Counted from the first letter of the stretch, positions 9,694-18,600 are shown. The stretch: 64,000 bases of DNA from Pseudomonadota bacterium (GCA_018241995.1 JAFECT010000003.1:434001-498000); one strand, 5' to 3'. Notes: generated from the sequence alone by a model not told the origin. Numbers and translations: made by a program.

Positions 9694-10584
9694 GTGCCGA
9701 AGGTCGCTTCGAACGGCGTCGAGATCGAATACGAGCGCTTTGGTCCCGTCGACGACACGCCGATCCTCCTGATCATGGGGTTGGGCGCCCAGCTGACCCG
9801 CTGGCGGCCCGAATTCATCGAGCGCCTGACCCGGCGCGGCCGCGGGGTGATCCGCTTCGACAACCGCGACGTGGGCCTCTCCACCCACCTGGACAGCGCG
9901 CCCGTGCCGCCGGTGGAAGAGGTGATCGCCGCCAAGCTCGGCGGCCGGCCGACGCCCGCCCCCTACGACCTGTCCGACATGGCGCGCGACGCCCTTGGCC
10001 TCATGGATGCGCTGCAAATCGAGCGCGCGCATCTGGTCGGGGCCTCGATGGGCGGGATGATCGCGCAGGAGACGGCGTTCCTGGCGCCGGAGCGGGTCGA
10101 GACCCTGACCTCGATCATGTCCACCACCGGCGGCTGGGACCTGCCGCCGCCGACGCCCGAGGCGATCGCGGTGATGACCGGGCCCGCGCCGAAGCCGTCG
10201 GACCGCACGGCCTTCGCGGAGCACGGCGTTCGCGTCTGGCGCACCATCGGCAGCCCGGGCTTTCCGCCCGACGACGACGAGACCCGCGCCCGCGTCCTGG
10301 CCGATGCGGACCGCGCCTATGACCGAGCCGGCTATGGCCGGCAGATGGCGGCGATCTACGCCTCCGGAGACCGCCGCGAGCGGGTGCGCCGGATCACGGC
10401 CCCGACCCTGGTGATCCATGGCGATCGGGATCCTCTGGTGCCGGTCGAGGGCGGGCGCGATACCGCCGCCTGTGTGCCGGGCGCGCAACTGATGATCATC
10501 GAGGGCATGGGCCACGACCTGCCCGCGGCGCTTTACGACCGCATCGCCGAGGCCATCCTCGCCAACGTCGCCCGCGCCGGCTGA
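9694..10584 (+). CDS. Alpha/beta-fold hydrolase
   Basis: A 296-residue alpha/beta hydrolase starting at GTG 9694. The nucleophile elbow is GASMGG (Ser118). The acid is in HGDRDPLVP and the His in GMGHDLP, giving a complete Ser-Asp-His triad. The sequence IRFDNRDVGLST is typical of the haloalkane dehalogenase/epoxide hydrolase-like esterase branch. It is cytoplasmic, with no signal peptide. It sits 4 bases downstream of coq4, suggesting co-transcription but not proving a quinone role. The substrate is unknown. Confidence 0.88.
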   Translation: MPKVASNGVEIEYERFGPVDDTPILLIMGLGAQLTRWRPEFIERLTRRGRGVIRFDNRDVGLSTHLDSAPVPPVEEVIAAKLGGRPTPAPYDLSDMARDALGLMDALQIERAHLVGASMGGMIAQETAFLAPERVETLTSIMSTTGGWDLPPPTPEAIAVMTGPAPKPSDRTAFAEHGVRVWRTIGSPGFPPDDDETRARVLADADRAYDRAGYGRQMAAIYASGDRRERVRRITAPTLVIHGDRDPLVPVEGGRDTAACVPGAQLMIIEGMGHDLPAALYDRIAEAILANVARAG

Positions 10585-10686
10585 TTTCGGAAAAATCCTG
10601 ACACGAGGTGTCATTCGGCCTGTGCCAGAAGCGGTGCTATGCGCCGCGCGACGTCTGCCGTTCGCAACTTTCCACTTGGCATAAAG

Positions 10687-10706
10687 ATATAAAGATATCT
10701 TTATAT
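10687..10706. promoter_or_regulatory. Perfect 20-bp palindrome over the start of the EamA gene
   Basis: ATATAAAGATATCTTTATAT is a perfect palindrome and is part of a 9-bp-period repeat (ATAAAGAT twice from 10681). It overlaps the ATG at 10705. It has the form of an ArsR/SmtB-class operator. Similar AT-rich palindromes are reported for SAH-responsive regulators of methionine genes in proteobacteria, but that match is from memory and tentative. A bound repressor would block both transcription and the start region. Confidence 0.6.
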
Positions 10707-11673
10707 GATTATGAATTCCGAATCCGAGATCACCGCCGCCGCGGAAGCGACGAAAATCACCGCGCCGGCGTCGGGCGCGGCGCACGGCCCGCTTAGTCCC
10801 TTCGACCTTACCGCGCTGATCGCCTGCAGCCTGATCTGGGGCACGACCTGGTTCGCCATCACCTGGCAGCTGGGTTCGGTCGCGCCGGTGGTGTCGGTGG
10901 TCTATCGCTTCGGCTTGGCCGCAGCCCTGCTGTTCGGGTGGTGTCTGGTCTCTCGCCGCTCGATGCGCATGAGCCTGCGCCAGCACCTGATCGTGGCGAC
11001 GCAGGGGCTGTTTGTGTTCGGCCTGAACTATGCCCTGGTCTATCTGTCGGAGGAGCGCATCGCCTCGGCCGTTGCGGCCGTGGCCTTCGCGGGCCTCGCC
11101 TTCTTCAACGTGGTGCTGTTTCGCGTGACGCTCGGCCAGAAGGCGCCGCCTGCCGTGTGGATCGCGGCGCTGCTGGGTCTCGCCGGCGTGGGCGTGGTGT
11201 CGTGGGCTGAGCTGCAGCGCACCCACATGGACGCGCGCGCCTGGGCGGGCCTGGGCTTCGCGGGCGCGGCCGTCTGCGCGGCGGCCGTCGGCAACTACTT
11301 CTCGCACAAGGCGCAGGAGGCCGGGACCAAGCTGACCGCCGGCACGGCCTGGGCCATGGCCTACGGCACGGCGTTTCTTGTGATCGCCGCGCTGGTCTCG
11401 GGCTCCAGGTGGACCTTCCAGTGGACCGTCCCCTATGTCGCCTCGCTGCTCTACCTCAGCCTGTTCGGGTCGGTGACGGCCTTCGTGCTCTACTTCGCGC
11501 TGGCCAAGCGGCGCGGCTACACCTTTGCCTCCTACATCAGCGCGGTGACGCCCCTGTTGGCCATGGTCGTGTCGATGGTGTTCGAGCATGCCCGCTGGGG
11601 CTGGGAAGCCTTCGCCGGCATCGCCCTGGTGGTCACCGGGCAGGTGCTGATGATCCGCGGCCGAAAGGCCTAG
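10705..11673 (+). CDS. EamA/DMT-superfamily transporter
   Basis: A 322-residue permease of the drug/metabolite transporter superfamily. About ten hydrophobic segments form two EamA repeats: the first starts at LTALIACSLIWGTTWFAI, the second near AGLGFAGAAVCAAAVGNYFS. The cytosolic N-terminus is polar. Such proteins usually export amino acids or metabolites across the inner membrane. Two nearby ATGs, 10705 and 10711, are possible. A 20-bp palindrome overlaps the start, implying tight repression and perhaps a leaderless transcript. The stop overlaps the convergent gene at 11670. Confidence 0.88.
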   Translation: MIMNSESEITAAAEATKITAPASGAAHGPLSPFDLTALIACSLIWGTTWFAITWQLGSVAPVVSVVYRFGLAAALLFGWCLVSRRSMRMSLRQHLIVATQGLFVFGLNYALVYLSEERIASAVAAVAFAGLAFFNVVLFRVTLGQKAPPAVWIAALLGLAGVGVVSWAELQRTHMDARAWAGLGFAGAAVCAAAVGNYFSHKAQEAGTKLTAGTAWAMAYGTAFLVIAALVSGSRWTFQWTVPYVASLLYLSLFGSVTAFVLYFALAKRRGYTFASYISAVTPLLAMVVSMVFEHARWGWEAFAGIALVVTGQVLMIRGRKA

Positions 11674-12074
11674 CAGACAGCGCGCAACAGGCGGTCGGCC
11701 ATGGAGCCCGGCGTGACGCTCTCCACCGGCGCCTTATCCGCCAGCATGACTGGGCCGATGTAGGCGTTGTCCGAAGAGCGGTAGCGCTTGGCCATCCGCG
11801 ACTGGATGGTGTGCTGGGCGCAGTCGATGTGCACGATGAAGGTGATCTTCTCGGCGCCCTTGTCCTTGGAGTCGGTCCACTCGACCTGGCGGAAATTGTC
11901 GATCCGGTAGACCGAGCGCGGCGAGTAGTAGAAATGCGCGTCCACGCCGGCGTTGTAATAGTACTCGGTCCAGTCGCTGTAATAGGGTTCGTCGGCCATG
12001 GCGGGGGTCTGAAGCCCCAGGCATAGGCTTAAGGCCACGCCGACGAAAATCACTCGGGAACGATGCTTGTGCAT
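11670..12074 (-). CDS. Exported protein, surface-adhesin-E-like
   Basis: A 134-residue protein with a signal peptide (RVIFVGVALSLCLGLQTPAMA, cleavage near residue 27). The mature part is beta-rich and aromatic (YYSDWTEYYYNAGVDAHFYY, RIDNFRQVEWTD, ITFIVHIDCAQHTIQSRM) and has one Cys in that region and one at the C-terminus. The pattern (a small exported domain with DSKxxxxxIxxxxxDCAxxTI) matches proteins annotated as surface-adhesin protein E-like, where it appears as a general periplasmic fold. No activity is known. Its stop overlaps the stop of the convergent EamA gene. Confidence 0.65.
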   Translation of the reverse strand: MHKHRSRVIFVGVALSLCLGLQTPAMADEPYYSDWTEYYYNAGVDAHFYYSPRSVYRIDNFRQVEWTDSKDKGAEKITFIVHIDCAQHTIQSRMAKRYRSSDNAYIGPVMLADKAPVESVTPGSMADRLLRAVC

Positions 12075-12132
12075 GACGGCCTCCCTCGATGCGGGGGCAG
12101 CCTAGCACGGCCGTATGTCAGCCACCTTGCGC

Positions 12133-12306
12133 TTACTCGCGTTCGTGCTCGTCCAGGCGCCGCTCGGCCAGCGCCTTCTCGGCCTCGGCCTTGCGCTTGT
12201 CGGCCTTGCTGCGGCCGAAGGCTAGGCGGTTCTCGGCGGCCCGCGTCTTGTCGCCGGCCTTGGCCTTGGCCTTGCGCGCCTTGTTCAGGTTGATGATCTC
12301 GGCCAT
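12133..12306 (-). CDS. DUF4169 family small basic protein
   Basis: A 57-residue, highly charged helical protein beginning MAEIINLNKARKAKAKAG and continuing RLAFGRSKADKRKAEAEKAL and AERRLDEHERE, the signature of DUF4169. GGAG about 8 bases before the ATG at 12306 decides the start; an in-frame ATG nine codons upstream is less likely. The family is widespread in alphaproteobacteria and has no assigned function. Confidence 0.85.
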   Translation of the reverse strand: MAEIINLNKARKAKAKAGDKTRAAENRLAFGRSKADKRKAEAEKALAERRLDEHERE

Positions 12307-12458
12307 CGGCTCCGTCTCCCGTACTTCGATCATGCCTCAGCGCCGCGCGCTGTCCAGCGGCGCGGGAACTTGGCCCCTCCGCGCCAGTTGTTCGCCCTGA
12401 AAGGGTCGGCGCGCCGCGCCTCGATCCCCGGCGTTTCTCACCCAGGAAGGGATACTTC

Positions 12459-12695
12459 ATGATCGACACCACCAGCATCCGCGAACACATGGAAGTCGTG
12501 GGCTCGGACGGCGGCCACGTGGGCAAGGTCGACCACGTGCTCGGGACCGAGATCGAGCTGGCCAAGCTGGACCTGGGCTCGGGCTTCAAGCACCACCTGA
12601 TCCCGGTCAGCTGGGTCGAGGGCGTGACCGAGGACAAGGTCCGCCTGAACCTGACGAAGGATGAAGCCAAGGCCCAGTGGCGCGAAAAACACTGA
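12459..12695 (+). CDS. DUF2171 family protein (PRC-barrel-like)
   Basis: A 78-residue protein starting 9 bases after an AGGAAGG ribosome-binding site. The sequence IREHMEVVGSDGGHVGKVDH, then KLDLGSGFKHHLIPVSWVE, is the DUF2171 signature, a small beta-barrel related to PRC-barrel domains. It is soluble, abundant in stress-related contexts in alphaproteobacteria, and of unknown role. A stem-loop followed by TTTT lies shortly downstream, supporting a monocistronic transcript. Confidence 0.85.
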   Translation: MIDTTSIREHMEVVGSDGGHVGKVDHVLGTEIELAKLDLGSGFKHHLIPVSWVEGVTEDKVRLNLTKDEAKAQWREKH

Positions 12696-12727
12696 TCGCC
12701 TGAGCGCCCCTAGCGGAAAATCGAGAC

Positions 12728-12756
12728 GCCGCTCGGCTTGCGCCGGGCGGCCTTTT
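12728..12756 (+). terminator. Rho-independent terminator after the DUF2171 gene
   Basis: GCCGCTCGGC (12728-12737) and GCCGGGCGGC (12742-12751) form a 10-bp stem with one G.U pair and a 4-base loop, followed by a short T run at 12753-12756. It lies 33 bases after the stop. Confidence 0.65.
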
Positions 12757-12808
12757 CGCGCCGGAAACGCAGCAGCGGGGTAACAGTCCGACCTGAGTGC
12801 GCCGCCGC

Positions 12809-13573
12809 TCAGGCGATCGGCTCATCATTCCTGGGCCAGGGACTGAGATGAAGGTAACGCGCGTCGAACCCGGCGACCGCGCGCAAGGCCTCGGGATCGG
12901 GCAGCATCACCAGCGCGCCTCGCCGCGAAACGTGCCTTTCCGCGCTCAGCACCTTCAGCGTCCGGTTGACGTGGACCGGAGTTAGCCCGGTGGCGTCGGC
13001 GATCTGGTCCTGTGTGAGGGGGATCGGCGTGTTCTGGAAATCGAAGCCCTGGGCGCGAAGGCGTACCGAGATTTCGCAAAGCAGGTGGGCGATCCTCGCC
13101 CGCGCGTCGCGTCGGCCCACATTCAGGGTCCACTCACGAAAGATCGATGCATCGACCAGCAGCGCTCTCATGACGGCTTCGGCGATGGCCGGATGCGCCG
13201 CCAACAGGGCATGCAGGTCCCTCTGCGCGACACAGGCCAGGGTGCAGTCCTTCGCCACCTGGAGCCCGTCATCGGCCAGGGGCAGGTAGAGGTGCTCGAA
13301 GTTGATGGGGTCGCCCGGAACGTAGATCGTCAGAATCTGCCGTTCGCCTTCTTCGGTGATCCGGAAGCGATGAACGAAGCCCTCGACCAGCACCATGCAC
13401 TGCCCGGTGAGGTCTCCCACGCGAACCAGTTGGGTGTTCTGCGACCGGCTGATAAATTTCCACGGCAGTTCGATCAGGGCCTGGACGTCACGCTCCGCCA
13501 GTGTGGAATGCAGCCGAAGGCGGTTGACGAACGTTTTGAGCGAGTGCGCTTCTGATGACTTTCCGACTGCCAT
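12809..13573 (-). CDS. Crp/Fnr family transcriptional regulator
   Basis: A 254-residue Crp/Fnr-type regulator. Residues about 15-130 are the cyclic-nucleotide-binding-like beta barrel (GQCMVLVEGFVHRFRITEEG, ILTIYVPGDPINFEHLYLP). Residues about 150-225 form the winged helix, with the recognition region LTQDQIADATGLTPVHVNRTL. The cysteine cluster of oxygen-sensing Fnr is absent, so it is not an Fe-S sensor. Caulobacterales carry many such paralogues without known ligands. It is divergent from the DUF6894 gene across about 100 bp that contains a short palindrome. Confidence 0.9.
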   Translation of the reverse strand: MAVGKSSEAHSLKTFVNRLRLHSTLAERDVQALIELPWKFISRSQNTQLVRVGDLTGQCMVLVEGFVHRFRITEEGERQILTIYVPGDPINFEHLYLPLADDGLQVAKDCTLACVAQRDLHALLAAHPAIAEAVMRALLVDASIFREWTLNVGRRDARARIAHLLCEISVRLRAQGFDFQNTPIPLTQDQIADATGLTPVHVNRTLKVLSAERHVSRRGALVMLPDPEALRAVAGFDARYLHLSPWPRNDEPIA

Positions 13574-13625
13574 GAGGTCGTGGCTAGCGCATGGGTTATT
13601 TGCCGACGCTAATCTGCGTTGGTAG

Positions 13626-13639
13626 TGCTATGTATAGCA
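13626..13639. promoter_or_regulatory. Short palindrome between crp-like and DUF6894 genes
   Basis: TGCTAT (13626-13631) and ATAGCA (13634-13639) form a dyad in an AT-richer patch between the divergent Crp-like and DUF6894 genes. It does not match the classical TTGAT-N4-ATCAA Fnr/FixK box. A regulatory role is only a possibility. Confidence 0.3.
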
Positions 13640-13672
13640 TAGGTTAAACCCACGTCGCAGGATCGCGCCGCC

Positions 13673-13921
13673 GTGGCCAGGTATTATTTTCATCTGCTGG
13701 ATGGTCCGGGTCGACTGCTCGATCCGGAGGGCAAATGGGTGGAAGATCCTGCCCAGATTCCAGCCATCGCCCTCAAGGAGGCGCGTTTTCTCATCGCCCA
13801 GGACGTGCTGCGGGGCGAGGTCGATATGGATCAGAGATTGGAAGTCGAAGACGAGAGCCACGCCGTGGTGCACGTCGTCGCCTTCAAGGACGCCGTGCGC
13901 CTGATCGGCGGCCGGGGGTGA
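13673..13921 (+). CDS. DUF6894 family protein
   Basis: An 82-residue protein beginning at GTG 13673 with MARYYFHLLDGPGRLLDPEG, matching the conserved N-terminus of the DUF6894 family (xRYFFHLxDGxxxxDxxG). It continues with an ALKEARFLIAQDV helix and LEVEDESHAVVHVVAF strands. It is a soluble small alpha/beta protein common in Alphaproteobacteria and has no known activity. It is convergent with the PhyH-like gene. Confidence 0.8.
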   Translation: MARYYFHLLDGPGRLLDPEGKWVEDPAQIPAIALKEARFLIAQDVLRGEVDMDQRLEVEDESHAVVHVVAFKDAVRLIGGRG

Positions 13922-13940
13922 ACCGTCGCCCGCCTGAAGG

Positions 13941-14618
13941 TCAGACCCCCAGCCAAGCCAACCCGCCGGGAAGCGCATCGGCGGAGAAGTCGACCTGAAG
14001 GACGCGGCGCCGTCGGGGCTGAGCGGCGCGGTCGGAGGCGTGCAGGATCGGCGTGGCGTAGACCCAGACGTCTCCGGGGCCTGCAAGGCAGACGGCGGAT
14101 CCCAGGCGCTCCGCCTGGCCCGCGGCCTCCGAGGCGGCGACCCGGCCGAGCAGATGCGAGCCGGGAGCGATCAGCAAGGGCGCATTGTCGACGGGGCAGG
14201 GGTCGAGATGGATGCGCAGCGTCAGCATGCGTTCCAGCAGCGCGAAGGGCGGGGCTACGTGCGTCACGCCGGCCTTGGTCGACCACGGACCGAAACCCTC
14301 GACGTCGCGGCGGGCTTCGACCGCGATGGTGCGGTCCTGGTGCCAGGCCACGGCCCAGTTGTTGACCTCGCTCTTGTCGAAGACGACGGCGCGCACGGCC
14401 CTGACGGCCCGCCCAAGGCGCGGGGCGGCCAGCGCGCCGATCAGACCGTTGGGAGCCAGCAGGGGACGCAAGGCTTCGGCGCCGAAAAGCCGCGCGCCGG
14501 GACGCTTGGCGAGATTGGCGTCGGCCAGACTACACAGGAGCTCCAGCGTCGGCTCATTCAGCACCGCCTCGTAGCGCTGGGCGCCGTCACGGTCCAGGTC
14601 CAGCGACACTGAGTTCAC
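13941..14618 (-). CDS. Phytanoyl-CoA dioxygenase (PhyH) family protein
   Basis: A 225-residue Fe(II)/2-oxoglutarate dioxygenase-like protein. WHQDRTIAV supplies the HxD iron ligands, ILHASDRAAQPRRRRVLQVD supplies the distal His and the 2-oxoglutarate-binding Arg, and LRIHLDPCPVDNAPLLIAPG is the characteristic PhyH core. The facial triad therefore looks intact. The start is GTG at 14618. It lies 8 bases downstream of fumC on the same strand and may be co-transcribed with it. The substrate is unknown. Confidence 0.82.
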   Translation of the reverse strand: MNSVSLDLDRDGAQRYEAVLNEPTLELLCSLADANLAKRPGARLFGAEALRPLLAPNGLIGALAAPRLGRAVRAVRAVVFDKSEVNNWAVAWHQDRTIAVEARRDVEGFGPWSTKAGVTHVAPPFALLERMLTLRIHLDPCPVDNAPLLIAPGSHLLGRVAASEAAGQAERLGSAVCLAGPGDVWVYATPILHASDRAAQPRRRRVLQVDFSADALPGGLAWLGV

Positions 14619-14626
14619 GGCGGACC

Positions 14627-16018
14627 TCAGCCCGGCGAGATCATCTTCTCCGGCCGCACCAGGGCATCGAATTCTTCGTTGGTCACGTAGCCGCCGCCGA
14701 CCGCCTCTTCGCGGAGCGTCGTGCCGTTCTTGTGGGCGGTCTTGGCGATCTTGGCGGCGTTATCGTAGCCGATCTTGGGGGCGAGCGCGGTGACCAGCAT
14801 CAAGGAACGTTCGAGTGCGTGCTGGATGTTTTCCAGGCGGGGCTCGATGCCGACCACGCAGTTGTCGGTGAAGCTGACCGCCGCGTCGGCCAGCAGGCGC
14901 ACCGACTGCAGGAAGTTGTAGGCCATCACCGGGTTGAAGACGTTCAGCTCGAAGTGGCCCTGGCTGCCGGCGACGGTCAGGGTGGTGTTGTTGCCGAACA
15001 CCTGGGCGCAGACCTGCGTCAGGGCCTCGCACTGGGTCGGGTTGACCTTGCCCGGCATGATCGAGGAGCCCGGCTCGTTCTCCGGCAGGGCCAGCTCACC
15101 CAGGCCCGAGCGCGGGCCCGAGCCCAGGAAGCGGATGTCGTTGGCGATCTTGAACAGGCTGACGGCGACCGTGTTGATGGCCCCATGTGTGAAGACCATG
15201 GCGTCGTGCGCGGCCAGGGCCTCGAACTTGTTGGGCGCCGATGTGAAGGGCAGGCCGCTGATCTCGGCGATCTTGGCCGCCACCCGCTCGGCGAACCCGA
15301 CCGGCGCGTTCAGGCCGGTGCCGACCGCCGTGCCGCCCTGGGCCAGCTGCATCAGCATCGGCAGGGTCATCTCGATGCGCTTGATCCCGTTCTCGACCTG
15401 GGTCGCGTAGCCCGAGAACTCCTGGCCCAGCGTCAGCGGCGTGGCGTCCTGGGTGTGGGTGCGGCCGATCTTGATGATGTCCTTCCAGGCGGCGGCCTTG
15501 GCGGCCAGGGCTTGGTGCAGGTGCTTCAGCGCCGGAAGCAGCCGGCGGACGGTCTCCTCCGCGCAGGCGATGTGCATGGCCGTCGGATAGGTGTCGTTCG
15601 ACGACTGGCTCATGTTGACGTGGTCGTTGGGGTGGACCGGCTTCTTGGAGCCCATCTCCCCGCCCAGGATCTCGATGGCGCGGTTCGAGATCACCTCGTT
15701 GGCGTTCATGTTCGACTGGGTGCCGGAGCCGGTCTGCCAGACCACCAGCGGGAAGTGATCGTTCAGCTTGCCCTCGATGACCTCATTGGCGGCCTGCACG
15801 ATGGCGGCGCCGATCTTCGGATCGAGCCGGCCCAGCGCCATGTTGGTCTCGGCCGCCGCGCGCTTGACGATGCCCAGCGCCCGCACGACGGGCAGGGGCT
15901 GCTTCTCCCAGCCGATCTTGAAGTTGCCGAGCGAGCGCTGCGCCTGCGCCCCCCAATAGCGGTCGGACGCGACCTCGATCGGGCCGAAGGTGTCGGTTTC
16001 GGTGCGGGTCGTGGGCAT
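14627..16018 (-). CDS. fumC: Fumarate hydratase class II
   Basis: A class II, oxygen-stable fumarase of the TCA cycle interconverting fumarate and malate. The signature [13 protein letters not shown] is present, as are [36 protein letters not shown] and [16 protein letters not shown]. With the start at 16018 ([16 protein letters not shown]) the protein is 463 residues, the usual length. The frame is open 32 codons further up to 16114, adding a basic, hydrophobic stretch ([18 protein letters not shown]) not usual for FumC; that longer start is possible but disfavoured. A RusA-like gene is divergent. Confidence 0.97.
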   Translation of the reverse strand: MPTTRTETDTFGPIEVASDRYWGAQAQRSLGNFKIGWEKQPLPVVRALGIVKRAAAETNMALGRLDPKIGAAIVQAANEVIEGKLNDHFPLVVWQTGSGTQSNMNANEVISNRAIEILGGEMGSKKPVHPNDHVNMSQSSNDTYPTAMHIACAEETVRRLLPALKHLHQALAAKAAAWKDIIKIGRTHTQDATPLTLGQEFSGYATQVENGIKRIEMTLPMLMQLAQGGTAVGTGLNAPVGFAERVAAKIAEISGLPFTSAPNKFEALAAHDAMVFTHGAINTVAVSLFKIANDIRFLGSGPRSGLGELALPENEPGSSIMPGKVNPTQCEALTQVCAQVFGNNTTLTVAGSQGHFELNVFNPVMAYNFLQSVRLLADAAVSFTDNCVVGIEPRLENIQHALERSLMLVTALAPKIGYDNAAKIAKTAHKNGTTLREEAVGGGYVTNEEFDALVRPEKMISPG

Positions 16019-16153
16019 GGCGGGGCTCGGCGGCTGGGAGTAGGAATTGGGGGCGCGGTGTACCACGCGCTTGCGCCCGAACAAGGCCGCCAGCCAATCG
16101 AAAGGACCACCCATGAACGCCCCCGCGGAACTCTACGGCGGCGGATATAGCAC

Positions 16154-16522
16154 GTGAGCGAAGCCGGCTGGACCGTCTCGGGCAAGGTGCGGGCGCGCGA
16201 GGCGCCGGGCGGGGTGATCGAAGTGGTGATCGATGGCCTGACGACCCAGGCCCGCTACTACAAGCCCCTGGTCTACGAGTTCTTCCGCAAGGAGTGGCGC
16301 GGGGCGCGGCCGAGCTGGGGCGAGTTCTCGGTCGAAATCCGCATGGAGCACGTCGGCGACCCGCCGTGGATGGACCTCGACAATCTCGCAAAGGCCCTGC
16401 TGGACGCCATCAAGGGCTATGTCTTCCACGACGACGCCCAGGTCTCGCGCCTGCTGGTCGAGCGAAATCCGGGCGAGCGGGAGCGGATCATGATCCGCGT
16501 GGAGCCACGGAAGCCCGCCTAG
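16154..16522 (+). CDS. RusA family crossover junction endodeoxyribonuclease
   Basis: A 122-residue RusA-like protein starting at GTG 16154. The core WMDLDNLAKALLDAIKGYVF followed by HDDAQV contains the paired aspartates of the catalytic site (DLDN and HDD), so it appears active. RusA proteins resolve Holliday junctions as dimers and usually travel in lambdoid prophages. No phage gene is visible here: the neighbours are fumC and a serine hydrolase. It may be a domesticated chromosomal resolvase. Its last bases overlap the stop of the convergent hydrolase gene. Confidence 0.88.
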   Translation: MSEAGWTVSGKVRAREAPGGVIEVVIDGLTTQARYYKPLVYEFFRKEWRGARPSWGEFSVEIRMEHVGDPPWMDLDNLAKALLDAIKGYVFHDDAQVSRLLVERNPGERERIMIRVEPRKPA

Positions 16523-18555
16523 CTCCAGGGGATCAAGGCGCCCCAGAAGGCCAGGAGCACCCCGAAGACGGTGAAGACCACCGCCCCCAGGCTCTGGCGC
16601 AGCTTCCTCCACACGGTCCAGCCGCCGTCGGTGCGCCGGTCGGCGTTGCGCCAGGCCGGGACCAGCAGGAGCAGCATCATCACCGATCCGAAGGTGGCGA
16701 AGAGCGCCAAGGTCGAGGCCAGGATCAGGTTCGCGCCGGGCCAATGGTAGATCACGTTCTCCACGTTCGCGGCCGAGCGGCCGAACAGGGCGAAAAACAG
16801 GAAGCTGAGCAGCCACAGCACGCCGGTCCCCAGACCGATGAGGCTCGACAGGGCCTGGAACTGGGTCGGGCGCACGTCGCGGCCGAGGCGGGTGAATGCG
16901 CCGATCACCGTCGCCAGCGCCGCGATCAGGGCCAGGGCGGCCCAGAACTGCAGAGTGCCTGCGGAATAAAGTGCGCCGATGCGCTCGAAGGTCTGGGTGC
17001 CCGAGGCGCCGTTGAAGCTGACGGCGCGGCCCTTGGCGTCGAGCCTGAAGGTCATGACCCGCTCGCCCTCCGCCGAGCGGAAACGGCCCGGCGCGCCCTC
17101 GGGGACCCACTGGCTGGGCGCGCCGCCCGCACCGAAGACCCACAGGTAGCCATCCGGCGCGACCGAGACCTTGGCGGGGCCCTGCACCAGCCCGACTAGC
17201 TTCTCCAGGCCCGAATAGGCGCGCCGGGTCGTCAGATACTCACCCGCGTAGAGCTTGGCGTGCTTGACCAGGTCCGGGTCGCCTTGGCGATGCAAGGCCG
17301 GCGGGTGGGCGTAGAAATGCTCGACGATCAGAGCCGGCAGGCGTTCGCTGAGGGGCCGGCCCGTGTCGGTGTTGGTGGTGACGAACACGCCGAGGTTCAG
17401 CGGATGCACCAGCATCATCTCGGTGAAGTAGTCGAGCAGGGCGCCGCCGTGGCCGTAAGCCATATAGCCGCCGGGAAGGCTGGTCATCATGAAGCCGTGC
17501 GCCCAGCCGTTGACACCCTCCGGGACCTTCAGCAGCGGCGTGCGGAAGGCCTGGGCGGTGGCCGGGCTGTAGACGGTGGTCCCGTCCAGCGAGCCGCCGT
17601 TCAACTGCATGAGCATGTAGCGGCTCATGTCCTCGGCGGTGGTCGAGGCGTTGCCGACGCCGGCGATCTGGGTGGCGTACTCGTACTTCAGCGGCGTGAA
17701 GCCCGAGCCATTCCAATGGAAGCCGCTGGACCGATCGGCCGAAAGGTTCGCGGGCATCGGCGCGGGCAGGCCGGCGCGGGCGGGGTAGGGCTCGCGGAAG
17801 GTGGTGCGACTCATGCCGAGCGGGCCGGTGATCTCGCGCTCGATCAGGCTCGGATAGTCGGCTTTCGCGTCGCGGATCAGCGCCTGCATCGCCAGCGCCA
17901 CGCCATAGTTTGAATAGGTCGCGAACTGGCCGGGCTCGCGCACGCGCCGCGGGCGGTGCTTCACGATATAGACGTCCGGCGCCTCGATGCGCTCGGGCTT
18001 CTCGACGAACAGGTGGCCCAGCGCGGTGTCTTCGAAGCCCGGTGTGTGGTCCATCAGGTCCACGACCTTGATTGGGTGGTCAAAGCCCTGGTCGGGCACG
18101 CGCTGGTTCGGCGCCAGATAATCGTTGATCGGCCGGTCGAGTTTGATGCGGCCCTGATCGGCCGCGTTCATCAGCGCGATCCAGGTGAAGGTCTTGGACA
18201 GCGAGCCGATGCGGAACAGGGTGCGGCTGGGATCGACCGGGCGCGAGGGGTTCAGGCTTGCGAAGCCGTAGCCCTTCAGCAGCACGACCTTGCCGTTCTG
18301 GACGATGGAGACTTCCACCCCGGCGATGTGCTCGGTGGCCATGGCGTCGCGGACCACCCCGTCGACGAAGGCTTCGAGCTCGGCCTGCGGGATGGGCTGG
18401 CCGGGCGCCAACGGGCCGCCGGGGCGCGGCGCGGCGGACGCCTCGACCGGGGTCGGAGCCTTGGCGCGGGCGGCGGGCGGAACCTGGGCGGTGGCCGGCG
18501 CGAAGGCCAGGGCCAGCATGGCTGCGGCGCAAAGCGCCTTCCTGAACGGTCCCAT
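16519..18555 (-). CDS. Beta-lactamase/PBP4-like serine hydrolase with C-terminal membrane helices
   Basis: A 678-residue exported protein with a signal peptide (about 1-23) and a Pro/Ala-rich linker. A class C beta-lactamase-like domain covers about 60-430, with SxxK as SLSK (Ser118, Lys121), the YSN motif in TYSNYG and a GHGG motif near the end of the fold. A beta-rich middle domain follows (YLWVFGAGGAPSQW). The last 160 residues contain about four transmembrane segments, so it is anchored in the inner membrane facing the periplasm. It is a likely D-aminopeptidase or esterase, not an antibiotic resistance enzyme. The C13 peptidase gene lies upstream on the same strand. Confidence 0.88.
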   Translation of the reverse strand: MGPFRKALCAAAMLALAFAPATAQVPPAARAKAPTPVEASAAPRPGGPLAPGQPIPQAELEAFVDGVVRDAMATEHIAGVEVSIVQNGKVVLLKGYGFASLNPSRPVDPSRTLFRIGSLSKTFTWIALMNAADQGRIKLDRPINDYLAPNQRVPDQGFDHPIKVVDLMDHTPGFEDTALGHLFVEKPERIEAPDVYIVKHRPRRVREPGQFATYSNYGVALAMQALIRDAKADYPSLIEREITGPLGMSRTTFREPYPARAGLPAPMPANLSADRSSGFHWNGSGFTPLKYEYATQIAGVGNASTTAEDMSRYMLMQLNGGSLDGTTVYSPATAQAFRTPLLKVPEGVNGWAHGFMMTSLPGGYMAYGHGGALLDYFTEMMLVHPLNLGVFVTTNTDTGRPLSERLPALIVEHFYAHPPALHRQGDPDLVKHAKLYAGEYLTTRRAYSGLEKLVGLVQGPAKVSVAPDGYLWVFGAGGAPSQWVPEGAPGRFRSAEGERVMTFRLDAKGRAVSFNGASGTQTFERIGALYSAGTLQFWAALALIAALATVIGAFTRLGRDVRPTQFQALSSLIGLGTGVLWLLSFLFFALFGRSAANVENVIYHWPGANLILASTLALFATFGSVMMLLLLVPAWRNADRRTDGGWTVWRKLRQSLGAVVFTVFGVLLAFWGALIPWS

Positions 18556-18600
18556 CAGTCCCCCTAAGCGCCGGTTTCGGCGCTGTCCCCGTCGCCGGCC

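Noticed and set aside
16019-16114. N-terminal extension of fumC by 32 residues
   Set aside because: Not part of the usual fumarase sequence; the ATG at 16018 gives the normal length. Kept only as a possible alternative start.
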